Positions 42,100 to 50,056 are shown, numbered from the stretch's first letter. The stretch: DNA of 64,000 bases from Streptomyces sp. AC550_RSS872 (GCF_019049285.1 NZ_JAGMUL010000024.1:29226-93225); one strand, 5' to 3'. Made by a program: numbers and translations. Notes: generated from the letters alone by a model not told the origin.

Positions 42100-42207
42100 C
42101 GTCGTTGACGCAGATAGTCCCTCATAAGGGATGACGTATCGGTTGGACGGGGCGGACGCAGGGAGGCGCCGCGTACATGACGGTTCCGGCACGGGGAGGC
42201 GGTTTGA

Positions 42208-42831
42208 ATGGATCTTGCGGCATTGAATGCAGCTACGCGTGTCGGCAGCAGCGCATTGAAGGCGCTGCGACAGCCGAAGATTCGGGTCGTACGTCTTGGC
42301 AGTCGCGAGGAGCGGCGGGACGTATACACGCGGTTCGCTATGGCTGCGATTGCCTACCTGTATGCACGGGTTGAACGCGTGGGTCATTTTCGAATGCTGA
42401 CGGCTGAAGGGCGGTCAGCTTCAGAAGCCCAATGGCAGATACGTAGAGAGCTTGGCGCGTATGTGCGAGAAGCTCACGAGGAGTACATGTACGCACAGTT
42501 TGAGCTCGAACTAGTGGGTACGGAAGCGATCGTTGCCGCAGCCGAGCGCGTTAACACAGGAATGCGTGCAGCGCACCAACTGAAATGTGACGCTCTTGAG
42601 CCGGAAATTAAAGAGTTGAGCGACCTGGTTGAAGAGGCCGCCAACCAGTTCATCCAGGTCTGTCGAACGGAGCTCTGGTACACGCCACGATGGTGGCAGT
42701 TGCACCGCCACGTCGGTCAGGCTGCTGGCCGAGTCGCCGCACGGTCGTGGGCGGCGACGCAGCGCCTTCTGCCCAAACGCAAGAAGCGCGTAATGGAGCG
42801 GGAAACCAGTGCCTCCCCGGCGTCGGAGTGA
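42208..42831 (+). CDS. hypothetical AICE cargo protein
   Basis: A 207-residue helical, soluble protein (EELGAYVREAHEEYMYAQFE-like repeats of charged helices) with a very basic C-terminus (LLPKRKKRVMERE). Its GC content and GC3 are lower than those of neighbouring genes, a sign of recent transfer. ATG 42208 has a GGGAGG site. It is the last gene before attR. No family recognised. Confidence 0.72.
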   Translation: MDLAALNAATRVGSSALKALRQPKIRVVRLGSREERRDVYTRFAMAAIAYLYARVERVGHFRMLTAEGRSASEAQWQIRRELGAYVREAHEEYMYAQFELELVGTEAIVAAAERVNTGMRAAHQLKCDALEPEIKELSDLVEEAANQFIQVCRTELWYTPRWWQLHRHVGQAAGRVAARSWAATQRLLPKRKKRVMERETSASPASE

Positions 42832-42860
42832 TCTTGGTCCGGAGTGCTGACTTCAGCGCC

Positions 42861-42880
42861 TATGGGCCATGCGTGGGCCA
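42861..42880 (+). promoter_or_regulatory. putative integrase arm-type site, attR side
   Basis: TATGGGCCATGCGTGGGCCA, with TGGGCCA at 42863 and 42874, matches the attL-side copy at 27633-27652 in all but the two spacer bases and has the same orientation. Confidence 0.6.
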
Positions 42881-42950
42881 TGGACCAGACTTCGGTATTC
42901 CAAGACGGAGTCTGCGCAGGTCAGGCCGTCCCCCCGTAGCTGATCCGTAT

Positions 42951-43010
42951 CGGTCTTGAAAACCGTCGTGGCGCGAGTCACCGTGGGTTCAAATCCCACA
43001 CCCACCGCGC
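42951..43010 (+). repeat. attR, displaced 3' end of tRNA-Ser
   Basis: This carries the anticodon arm, variable arm and T arm of tRNA-Ser without its 5' half. The variable-arm loop is GCGA, versus AGCGAT in the complete tRNA. Chromosomal sequence follows. Confidence 0.88.
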
Positions 43011-43027
43011 GATGAGCAGCACAGAAC

Positions 43028-43058
43028 GGCCCCTGACCAGCAGAATCGGTCGGGGGCC
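43028..43058 (+). terminator. original tRNA-Ser terminator, now at attR
   Basis: GGCCCCTGACC (43028-43038) pairs with GGTCGGGGGCC (43048-43058) with one T-G pair, then TTCG. Before integration it would have followed the tRNA. Confidence 0.65.
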
Positions 43059-43087
43059 TTCGACGTCAGCGCACCTGACCGAGCCGC

Positions 43088-43456
43088 TCAGGACTTCTTC
43101 GCGGCAGTCCGTTTCGCGGTTCTGCCCCCACCCGCGCGAGTTCCCCCGGAACCGGCGGCCGCGCTCTTCCGCCTGCCCCCGGACTTCTCCGTGCCTGCCG
43201 ACGCCTCGGGCTCCGTGGGCCGGGCGTCCGACGCGGTCGACCACTTGAGCTCGATCTCCAGCTCGATCTCCCCGTCACCGACCTCGACCTCGATCTCGCT
43301 GTGAAGGTCGGAGGGGACCCGGAGGCTCAACTTCCATGGCTCGAGCTCCAGCTCGGCATCTCCGCCCTGCCGCAACGCGGCCGCGAGCGCCGTGAGCTGA
43401 TCAGCCGCCTCAAGGCGTGACAGCGAGCGCTTCTGCTCAAACTTGAGGTCCGTCAT
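43088..43456 (-). CDS. amphi-Trp domain protein
   Basis: A 122-residue protein. The first 75 residues match the amphi-Trp domain (FEQKRSLSRLEAADQLTALA, then a Glu-rich beta sheet ending ELEIELKW). The remainder is a disordered Lys/Ala/Gly-rich tail reminiscent of histone-like tails. Function unknown. ATG 43456. Confidence 0.85.
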   Translation of the reverse strand: MTDLKFEQKRSLSRLEAADQLTALAAALRQGGDAELELEPWKLSLRVPSDLHSEIEVEVGDGEIELEIELKWSTASDARPTEPEASAGTEKSGGRRKSAAAGSGGTRAGGGRTAKRTAAKKS

Positions 43457-43556
43457 GGCAGCTCCGATCCAGCACGCGAACAGCTGACATTCATAGTCTG
43501 GAGCGAGGAGGCAAAGGGGACATCTCGGCGCCTTTTGGCGTCGTCGGTGGGACGGC

Positions 43557-44090
43557 TCAGCGCTCCGGCTGAGCCCGCAGCAGCAGCCGTAGCTGCCCGA
43601 TCTCCGCGACGTTCTTCATCAGTTCGGCGTTCACCCAGCCGATCATGTGGGCGACGGTGTACTCCGGGTCGTTCGGCCAGGGGAACGGTGCCCTGGCGTC
43701 CAGGGCCGTGTCGTCGTCGAGTGCGTCCAGGGCCGCCAGCCAGTCCGTGCGCAGGTCGCGCAGCCAGGCGACAGTCGACTTGCCGTCGCCGGGCCAGGTG
43801 ATGTCGGTGCGCTCCCGGGGCGGGCGGCCGTGCAGGTGGTCGGTGGCCACGCTCCACCACCAGCCGATGTGCCAGCTCACCCAGGCGATCGTCGGCACGG
43901 GGACGGGGTCGGGCTCGGTCTCCGCCCAGTCCGGCACCCAGGAGCCGTCGGCGGCCTGACGCACCGTCCAGCAGTGCGGCCCCGGTTCCCACAGGAAGTC
44001 CTCGGGCCGCAGCCGTTCCAGGTGGTACTCGAACAACGCCCAGGTCAGGTCGTACTGCCAGCGCAGCAGCTCACGTCGGGAAGCGCTCAT
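43557..44090 (-). CDS. DinB-family protein
   Basis: A 177-residue four-helix-bundle protein of the DinB/YfiT type. Possible metal-binding His residues are in SWHIGWWWS and VAHMIGWVN. The family includes thiol-dependent transferases such as mycothiol S-transferases. Start is ATG 44090. Confidence 0.88.
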   Translation of the reverse strand: MSASRRELLRWQYDLTWALFEYHLERLRPEDFLWEPGPHCWTVRQAADGSWVPDWAETEPDPVPVPTIAWVSWHIGWWWSVATDHLHGRPPRERTDITWPGDGKSTVAWLRDLRTDWLAALDALDDDTALDARAPFPWPNDPEYTVAHMIGWVNAELMKNVAEIGQLRLLLRAQPER

Positions 44091-44165
44091 CGACCGAGCC
44101 TGGCACAGGGGGTCCCTTCCGGGGCAAGCCGATTTCTCCGCTACGGCCTGTTCGGGAGTACCGAC

Positions 44166-44654
44166 TCAAGCCAAGCCCTGGAGCTCGTAGTCCCGCGCCA
44201 AGGCCTCCCAGTCCACGCCCCGCAGCGTCTCCTCCGCGTCGGAGCCGTCCGGCACGCGCGCGGTGGGCTGGAACCAGACGATCGTGAGGGCGGAGCGGCG
44301 CAGGACCGGGTCGTGGTCGCGGTCGAGGGCCGTGGAGTGGAAGGCGCCGACGCAGGCCACGGCGGGCAGCACCTCGACCGGCCCGAACGCGCCCGCGTAC
44401 TGGTCGGGATACTCGCGCGGCGGCGGGACGAGGTGCACCGGCACGGAAGGGTGGGCGCGTGCCGCGGCGCGGACGAGCCCCTTGATCTTCAGGTCGTTGA
44501 CCGGCTTGCACGGGTAGCCCTGCGGCGTCCCGAACATTCCGAGCATTCCGCCGTACGTCGCGGACAGCCGCAGCTCGGAGAGGTCGAGTGAGCGGCCGGA
44601 GGCGAGGACGACACGGGTGAGTGACATCGTCGGCGTTTTCGGGCGGTGGTGCAT
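44166..44654 (-). CDS. hypothetical protein
   Basis: A 162-residue soluble protein with a regular pattern (SLDLSELRLSATYGGMLGMF, then AVACVGAFHSTALDRDHDP). ATG 44654 has a GGGAG site five bases upstream; ATG 44627 is the alternative. No family recognised. Confidence 0.7.
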   Translation of the reverse strand: MHHRPKTPTMSLTRVVLASGRSLDLSELRLSATYGGMLGMFGTPQGYPCKPVNDLKIKGLVRAAARAHPSVPVHLVPPPREYPDQYAGAFGPVEVLPAVACVGAFHSTALDRDHDPVLRRSALTIVWFQPTARVPDGSDAEETLRGVDWEALARDYELQGLA

Positions 44655-44707
44655 CGTGCTCCCGTGCGTGTTCAAGCCCCGGTCGGGTGTCTGGGCGCAG
44701 GCGTCCG

Positions 44708-45574
44708 TCAGGGCCGGTGCCCCGTCATCCGCGCCGCTGACGCGATCGTCGCGCGGGCCTCGCGTTCGGTCAGGCCGGTGTTGAGCGCCGCCTCGACCAG
44801 GGGGTCTACGAGTGCGGGGCCGATGCCGTCCTCGTAGGCGCGACAGGCCGCCCAGAACAGACGGGTGTTGCGCTGGCCCTCGTGCGCGGCGAGCACGAAC
44901 TGGACGAGCCCCTGGCCGTGGCCGCCGGCCGAGAGGGGGGTGAGGTGGTGCGTGCGGGGCGGGGGGAGCAGAAGGCGCAGGAGGGCGCGTGGACAGGGCG
45001 CGGGACCGATGTGGGAGGTGGCCGGGGCGGTGCTGTAGACGCCGTGGTCGGTGCGGGAGCCGGGTCCGACGAGGTAGCCGCCGGCGCCGCGGATGTCGAT
45101 GCCGGGTGCGAGGCGGCCCGCCGAGTTGGGGACGACGACGTCCGGCGGGCCGGTCAGCCAGAGGTGACGGCCGCCGCTCGGGGTCAGGACGACGACCGTG
45201 GGCGGAATCGTGAACAGGTGGCGCAGGGCCAGTTCGCGCAGGGCGGCGGAGGCGTCGGTACCGGATTTGGTGTCGAGGTCGATGCCGATGAGGTGGTGCG
45301 GGGGCAGGCCGCAGGCGATGCCGTAGCCCGTGGCCCAGGGGGCGGCGGCGAAGAGCTCGCGTATGCGGGCGGGGTCGGTGGAGGCGTCGTAGACCCCGTG
45401 TCCGAAGCGGCCGCACTCGCCGTGGCAGGGGGCGGGGTCGGGGTCGTCGCGGTGCGGGGAGCGCAGGGCCGGGAGCTTCGTCCGGGACAGGGGGATGACG
45501 GCCAGTCCGCGCTCGGCGGCTGACAGGGCGTGTGCGAGGGCCAGCGTCGTGGCCTGCCGGTCGGTGGTGGCCAT
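44708..45574 (-). CDS. bifunctional DNA primase/polymerase (prim-pol), chromosomal
   Basis: A 288-residue protein. The prim-pol domain has ALSAAERGLAVIPLSRTKLP, the DLD motif in LIGIDLDTKSG, and SGGRHLWLTG with GYLVGPGS. A C-terminal helical region follows. It lies outside the AICE by its att sites and may be a remnant of another element or a domesticated gene. ATG 45574 has GGAGG unusually close (one base), so the start could be wrong by a few codons. Confidence 0.85.
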   Translation of the reverse strand: MATTDRQATTLALAHALSAAERGLAVIPLSRTKLPALRSPHRDDPDPAPCHGECGRFGHGVYDASTDPARIRELFAAAPWATGYGIACGLPPHHLIGIDLDTKSGTDASAALRELALRHLFTIPPTVVVLTPSGGRHLWLTGPPDVVVPNSAGRLAPGIDIRGAGGYLVGPGSRTDHGVYSTAPATSHIGPAPCPRALLRLLLPPPRTHHLTPLSAGGHGQGLVQFVLAAHEGQRNTRLFWAACRAYEDGIGPALVDPLVEAALNTGLTEREARATIASAARMTGHRP

Positions 45575-45950
45575 GCCTCCATGTTCGTACGAGTGTTCGA
45601 AAAAAGAAAGGGGTGATGGGTGTGACCTGCCGCCGACGCGCCGCTCCATGGTGAATGGCCGGAAGGCTGCCGGAACCTTTCCCCTCTTGTGGCGCTTGGG
45701 GTGGAGGTGGCCGTACTGCCCTGACATGAGTGCGGGAAGTGACGAAAGGGGTTTATCGACTTGTCATCACGCTTCAGGGCGAATAGGGGCTTCCGGGGTG
45801 GTTCGCCGGGGATTCGGTGGGCAACTCTGGTCTCGCGACGTCGTGCAGAACTCCGGGGCGGTCGGCCAACTGCCTTGGAAAGCGCAGTACTTCATGCACC
45901 ACCAATGCGCCCGGCGGGGAGCCTGGGCGCACCTGTTCTGGAGGAACAAC
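45575..45950. other. divergent promoter region
   Basis: This separates the prim-pol gene from the secreted-protein gene. It contains an A-rich stretch (AAAAAAGAAAGG near 45600). No strong operator was identified. Confidence 0.45.
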
Positions 45951-46277
45951 ATGGCAAGCATCCGTACCGCCCGCGTCATCGCCGCCGTCTCCGCCCTCCC
46001 GCTGGCCGCCGTCCTGTTCGCCGGCGTCGCGACGGCTGACAGCGGCGCCTTCGCGGACGACGGATCCAGTGCGGCCGTCACGAACGCCGCGCAGGGCCTC
46101 ATCGGCAGCGGGGTCGGCGGCGACAACTACGGCACCTCGTCCACCACCCAGCAGCAGGCGACCGGCTCCGGTGCCTCGAACCAGAGCAACACGGCCCAGG
46201 TCAACGGCTCCGCATTCACGTCGGTCAACCAGGGCAACGACAACACGTCCGTCAACTTCACCCCCCTGTGGTGGTGA
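45951..46277 (+). CDS. small secreted protein
   Basis: A 108-residue exported protein. The signal peptide (VIAAVSALPLAAVLFAG) is probably cleaved after GVATA. The mature part is Gly/Ser/Asn/Gln-rich with no Cys (NYGTSSTTQQQATGSGASNQ) and ends in PLWW. The composition suggests a surface or adhesive protein, loosely chaplin-like but without the chaplin motif. ATG 45951 has a GGAGG site. Confidence 0.78.
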   Translation: MASIRTARVIAAVSALPLAAVLFAGVATADSGAFADDGSSAAVTNAAQGLIGSGVGGDNYGTSSTTQQQATGSGASNQSNTAQVNGSAFTSVNQGNDNTSVNFTPLWW

Positions 46278-46285
46278 GCTGAGGG

Positions 46286-46314
46286 GGCCGGTGCCCCGGT
46301 GCTCAGCACCGGCC
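46286..46314 (+). terminator. 9-bp hairpin after secreted-protein gene
   Basis: GGCCGGTGC (46286-46294) pairs with GCACCGGCC (46306-46314), followed by TCCTCGG. Confidence 0.6.
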
Positions 46315-46432
46315 TCCTCGGAGTTGTGTGGGGTGTGCTCTGTGGGGTGTGACGCGCCTGCGCGGCGGTACTTCGGTGCCGCCGCGCAGGCGTTTTCCCG
46401 TTGCTCCCTGCGGCCTTGACAGTGCGCTACAT

Positions 46433-46447
46433 CTGACGGACAGTCAG
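46433..46447 (+). promoter_or_regulatory. TetR-type operator CTGAC-N5-GTCAG with promoter
   Basis: CTGACGGACAGTCAG lies about 110 bases upstream of the MaoC/OB-fold gene and immediately after a TTGACA hexamer (46416-46421), so a repressor bound here would cover the -10 region. No TetR gene is adjacent. Confidence 0.5.
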
Positions 46448-46554
46448 AAACCTTCGTGGGGCCCGTGGATTTTCGTGGGAACCGGATCGGCGGTCGCGGT
46501 GTACCAGAAGTGTCAGTGCGATGCGCCGTGGGCGATGAGGGCGAGGGGGCGACG

Positions 46555-47595
46555 GTGAGCTACGAACCGGTGGTGAGCCATGTGGCGGACGTGGAAGCGG
46601 ACGACGCGTTCGAGACGCGTCTGAAGATCTACGAGGGGCAGCGCGCCGCCGTGGCCCGTGTCGGCAAGGACCCCGTCAACGCGCCCATGATCCGCCACTG
46701 GTGCGAGGCGATGGGCGACACCAACCCGGCGTACTCGGGGCCGGACGCCATCGCACCGCCCACCATGCTCCAGGCGTGGACCATGAGCGGCCTCTCCGGC
46801 CATACGAGAGGCACGCACGCGTACGACGAACTGCTCGGCCTGCTCGACGAGGCCGGCTGCACCTCCGTGGTCGCCACGGACTGTGAGCAGGAGTATCTAC
46901 GGCCCCTGCGGCCCGGGGACGAGATCACCTACGACTCGGTGATCGAGTCGGTCTCGGAGAAGAAGACGACCAGGCTCGGCACCGGGTACTTCGTCACGAC
47001 CCGCATGGACATCCGCGTCGGCCCCGACCTCGCGGGCACCCACCGCTTCCGCATCCTCAAGTACGCGCCGCCACGCCGGGCGGACGGCCCGGGAGGCAGC
47101 CCGGCCCGACGCGACCGGTCGCAGAAGCCCGCACGCCCCCGCCCCGTCGTCAACCGCGACAACGCCGCCTTCTGGGAGGGCGTCCAGCAGCACAGACTCC
47201 TCATCCAGCGCTGCACCGGCTGCGGCACTCTCCGTCACCCCTGGCTGCCCGGCTGCAACGCCTGCGGCGGACTGGACTGGGACACGGTCGAGGCGAGCGG
47301 TGAGGGGACGGTCTATTCGTACGTCGTGATGCACCACCCGCCCTTCCCCGCCTTCGATCCTCCCTATGCGGTCGGGCTGATCGAACTGGCCGAGGGGGTT
47401 CGGATGATCGGCAATGTCCTCGGGGTGCCGTACGACAAGGTCCGGATCGGGTTGCCGGTTCGGCTCGAATTCCAGGAGTGCGACGAGGAGTTGGTGCTGC
47501 CGGTCTGGCGCGCTCAGGAGCCCCAGGAGATGCCGGAGACGGCGGACATGCAGGAGATGCAGGAGAAGCAGGAGATGCAGGAGGTCGGCACATGA
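46555..47595 (+). CDS. MaoC-OB-fold (DUF35) fusion, ChsH2-like hydratase/aldolase subunit
   Basis: A 346-residue protein. An N-terminal MaoC-like hot-dog domain covers about 10-165. A zinc ribbon (RCTGCGTLRHPWLPGCNACG) and a DUF35 OB-fold follow, with the ribbon starting near 226. This is the layout of mycobacterial ChsH2, which pairs with ChsH1 to hydrate a steroid side-chain enoyl-CoA and with Ltp2 to cleave it. The C-terminus has a low-complexity repeat (MQEMQEKQEMQE). The start is GTG 46555 with GAGGG upstream. Confidence 0.85.
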   Translation: MSYEPVVSHVADVEADDAFETRLKIYEGQRAAVARVGKDPVNAPMIRHWCEAMGDTNPAYSGPDAIAPPTMLQAWTMSGLSGHTRGTHAYDELLGLLDEAGCTSVVATDCEQEYLRPLRPGDEITYDSVIESVSEKKTTRLGTGYFVTTRMDIRVGPDLAGTHRFRILKYAPPRRADGPGGSPARRDRSQKPARPRPVVNRDNAAFWEGVQQHRLLIQRCTGCGTLRHPWLPGCNACGGLDWDTVEASGEGTVYSYVVMHHPPFPAFDPPYAVGLIELAEGVRMIGNVLGVPYDKVRIGLPVRLEFQECDEELVLPVWRAQEPQEMPETADMQEMQEKQEMQEVGT

Positions 47596-48047
47596 GGGGC
47601 GGTGAGGGGGTGACGGCAAGGCATCTGACGGCTGGTGACGAACTGCCCCCGCTGGAGATCCCGATCACCCGCACACTGGTCGTCGCCGGGGCCATCGCCT
47701 CACGCGACTATCAAGATGTCCACCACGACGCGGAGTCGGCCCGCCAGAAGGGCTCCCCGGACATCTTCATGAACATCCTGACGACGAACGGCCTGGTCGG
47801 CCGCTACATCACCGACCACTTCGGACCCACGGCCGAACTGCGCAGAGTGGCCATACGACTCGGAGCGCCCAACTATCCCGGGGACACGATGGTGTTGACG
47901 GGGCGCGTCGAGGAGGTCGACGGCGACACGGCGACGGTTCGGGTGGTCGGCGCGAACGGCATCGGCAAGCACGTGACCGGCACGGTGACGGTCACGGTGC
48001 CGGGCGGGGCGGCGGTCACCGTCACACCGTCGGAGAGCCCGGCATGA
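47592..48047 (+). CDS. MaoC-family hydratase, ChsH1-like
   Basis: A 151-residue hot-dog protein. The catalytic-type motif is SRDYQDVHHDAESARQKGSPDIFMN, with Asp and His in the positions used by MaoC hydratases. It is coupled to the preceding gene (ATGA overlap) and to the next (4-base overlap), forming a strict three-gene unit. GTG 47610 is an alternative start. Confidence 0.85.
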   Translation: MRGGEGVTARHLTAGDELPPLEIPITRTLVVAGAIASRDYQDVHHDAESARQKGSPDIFMNILTTNGLVGRYITDHFGPTAELRRVAIRLGAPNYPGDTMVLTGRVEEVDGDTATVRVVGANGIGKHVTGTVTVTVPGGAAVTVTPSESPA

Positions 48048-49210
48048 GCGTGCGAGCGAAGGACGCCCTGGCCGGGCGAGCGGCGATCGCCGGTGTGGGG
48101 GCCACCGACTTCTCGAAGGACTCCGGGCGCAGTGAGCTGCGGCTGGCCGTGGAGGCGGTGCGGGCCGCCCTGGACGATGCAGGGCTCACGCCGCGGGACG
48201 TGGACGGGATGGTGACGTTCACGATGGACACCAGCCCGGAGATCACCGTGGCCCAGGCCTGCGGGATGGGGGAGCTGTCCTTCTTCTCCCGTGTGCACTA
48301 CGGCGGCGGCGCTGCCTGTGCGACGGTCCAGCAGGCGGCGCTGGCCGTGGCGACGGGCGTCGCGGAGGTGGTGGTCTGCTACCGGGCCTTCAACGAGCGG
48401 TCGGGCCGGAGATTCGGCTCGGGCGTGCAGCACCGGGAGCCCTCGGCGGAGGGTGTGGCGCTGGGCTGGTCCCTGCCGTTCGGGCTGCTCACCCCGGCCT
48501 CCTGGGTGGCGATGGCGGCCCAGCGGTATCTGCACACCTACGGGCTGACGCCGGATGTGTTCGGGCATGTGGCGGTGACCGACCGCAAGTACGCGGCGAC
48601 CAACCCGGCCGCCTACTTCCACGGCAGACCCATCACCCTCGCCGACCACGCGGCCTCGCGCTGGATCGTCGAGCCGCTGCGGTTGCTGGACTGCTGCCAG
48701 GAGACGGACGGTGGCCAGGCGATCGTCGTCACGTCCGTCGAGCGGGCCCGTGATCTGCCCCGCCCGCCGGCCGTCATAGCGGCGGCGGCCCAGGGCGCCG
48801 GCCGAGGACAGGAGCAGATGACGAGCTTCTACCGGGACGACCTCACCGGCCTGCCCGAGATGGCCGTGGTGGCACGCCGGCTGTGGCGGACGGCTGGGTT
48901 GGGGCCGGGGGAGATCGACGTGGTGATCCTCTACGACCACTTCACCCCTTACGTCGTCATGCAGCTCGAGGAGTTCGGGTTCTGTGGGAAGGGAGAGGGA
49001 GGGGGCTTCGTGGCCGAGGAGCGGTTGCCGCTCAACACGCATGGAGGGCAGCTCGGGGAGGCGTATCTGCACGGGATGAACGGGATCGCAGAGGGAGTGA
49101 GACAGGTGCGCGGGACGTCCGTGAACCAGATAGCCGGGGCGGAAAGGGTGCTGGTGACGGCGGGGACCGGGGTGCCGACGTCGGGGCTGGTCCTTACGGC
49201 GGACCGATGA
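48044..49210 (+). CDS. thiolase-fold lipid-transfer protein, Ltp2-like aldolase
   Basis: A 388-residue thiolase-superfamily protein. GGGAACATVQQAALAVATG corresponds to the nucleophile loop, VVILYDHFTPYVVMQLEEFG and LPLNTHGGQLGEAYLHGMNG to the C-terminal catalytic strands. Length and layout match Ltp2, which with the DUF35 part of ChsH2 cleaves the steroid side chain by a retro-aldol reaction. The actual substrate in this organism is unknown. Confidence 0.85.
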   Translation: MSVRAKDALAGRAAIAGVGATDFSKDSGRSELRLAVEAVRAALDDAGLTPRDVDGMVTFTMDTSPEITVAQACGMGELSFFSRVHYGGGAACATVQQAALAVATGVAEVVVCYRAFNERSGRRFGSGVQHREPSAEGVALGWSLPFGLLTPASWVAMAAQRYLHTYGLTPDVFGHVAVTDRKYAATNPAAYFHGRPITLADHAASRWIVEPLRLLDCCQETDGGQAIVVTSVERARDLPRPPAVIAAAAQGAGRGQEQMTSFYRDDLTGLPEMAVVARRLWRTAGLGPGEIDVVILYDHFTPYVVMQLEEFGFCGKGEGGGFVAEERLPLNTHGGQLGEAYLHGMNGIAEGVRQVRGTSVNQIAGAERVLVTAGTGVPTSGLVLTADR

Positions 49211-49356
49211 CCCCCAGGGGTAATCCCGCAGTAGGTGTCCCCCGCTCGTCCACCTTCAGGAGGTGGAGTCGGCCCCACCCCTACAACCTGAGGCGGACGT
49301 CGCTTCGGCACCTGCGGCCGATCCGCTGAAGCAGGGCCCGCTCATAGCGTGGAGCC

Positions 49357-49917
49357 ATGACCACACCCGTCTGCACCAGCGCTTCCGACGCCGCGACGCG
49401 GTCCCTGCCGAATGCGACGTATCCCTCCTTCACGTCGTACATGCGGGCCCGCCAGCCGGTGCTGCTGCGTACCGCCCGGTCGCTGACCGCGAACCCGAGC
49501 GACGCGGAGGACCTGCTGCAGACCGCGCTGACCAAGACATACGTGGCCTGGGAGCGTATCGAGGACCATCGTGCCCTCGACGGCTATGTGCGCAGGGCGC
49601 TGCTGAACACGCGGACATCGCAGTGGCGCAAGCGCAAGGTCGACGAATTCGCCTGCGACGAGCTGCCCGAGCCGGAGCCCCTGCCCGGGCACGACAACGA
49701 CCCGGCCGAGCAGCAGGCGCTGCACGACGCCATGTGGCGCGCGATCATGCGGCTGCCGGCGCGGCAGCGGGCCATGGTCGTCCTGCGGTACTACGAGGAT
49801 CTCAGCGAGGTCCAGACGGCCGAGGTGCTCGGCGTCTCCGTCGGCACGGTGAAGTCGGCGGTGTCGAGAGCGCTCGGGAAGCTGCGCGAGGATCCTGAGC
49901 TGGGGCTGGTTCGGTAG
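49357..49917 (+). CDS. SigE-family sigma factor (ECF type)
   Basis: A 186-residue sigma-70-family protein. Region 2 is SDAEDLLQTALTKTYVAWER near residue 48, and region 4 is an HTH (EVQTAEVLGVSVGTVKSAVS) near 150. This subfamily lacks an adjacent anti-sigma gene, as seen here. ATG 49357. Confidence 0.9.
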   Translation: MTTPVCTSASDAATRSLPNATYPSFTSYMRARQPVLLRTARSLTANPSDAEDLLQTALTKTYVAWERIEDHRALDGYVRRALLNTRTSQWRKRKVDEFACDELPEPEPLPGHDNDPAEQQALHDAMWRAIMRLPARQRAMVVLRYYEDLSEVQTAEVLGVSVGTVKSAVSRALGKLREDPELGLVR

Positions 49918-50040
49918 GACCGGAGCATGGGGAGCGCCGCGCAATACGCGCCCCCACATACGGCGGCGGGGTTTCACCCACCCCTAGCGGGAGAGCTCTG
50001 TGAACGCAACGTGACATGATCGATCGCCCGTCCCTAGTGA

Positions 50041-50056
50041 CATACCGCGCGGTATG
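50041..50056 (+). promoter_or_regulatory. 16-bp perfect palindrome, probable TetR operator
   Basis: CATACCGCGCGGTATG lies 60 bases upstream of the acyl-CoA ligase start. Perfect symmetry and position suggest a repressor site. Confidence 0.55.

Larger units (their letters stand above)
27462..43010. mobile_element. integrated AICE (pSAM2-like) in tRNA-Ser(TGA)
   Basis: The element is bounded by imperfect direct repeats of the 3' half of tRNA-Ser. It carries the full AICE module set: integrase next to attL, excisionase, Rep, prim-pol, FtsK/TraB-type translocator, spread-like membrane proteins, a Nudix (Pif-like) gene and a GntR repressor. Three cargo genes lie at the attR end. Gene order and content resemble pSAM2-family elements, although pSAM2 itself uses tRNA-Pro. 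Apart from the frameshifted cargo gene, no inactivating lesion is seen in the mobility genes. Confidence 0.92.
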
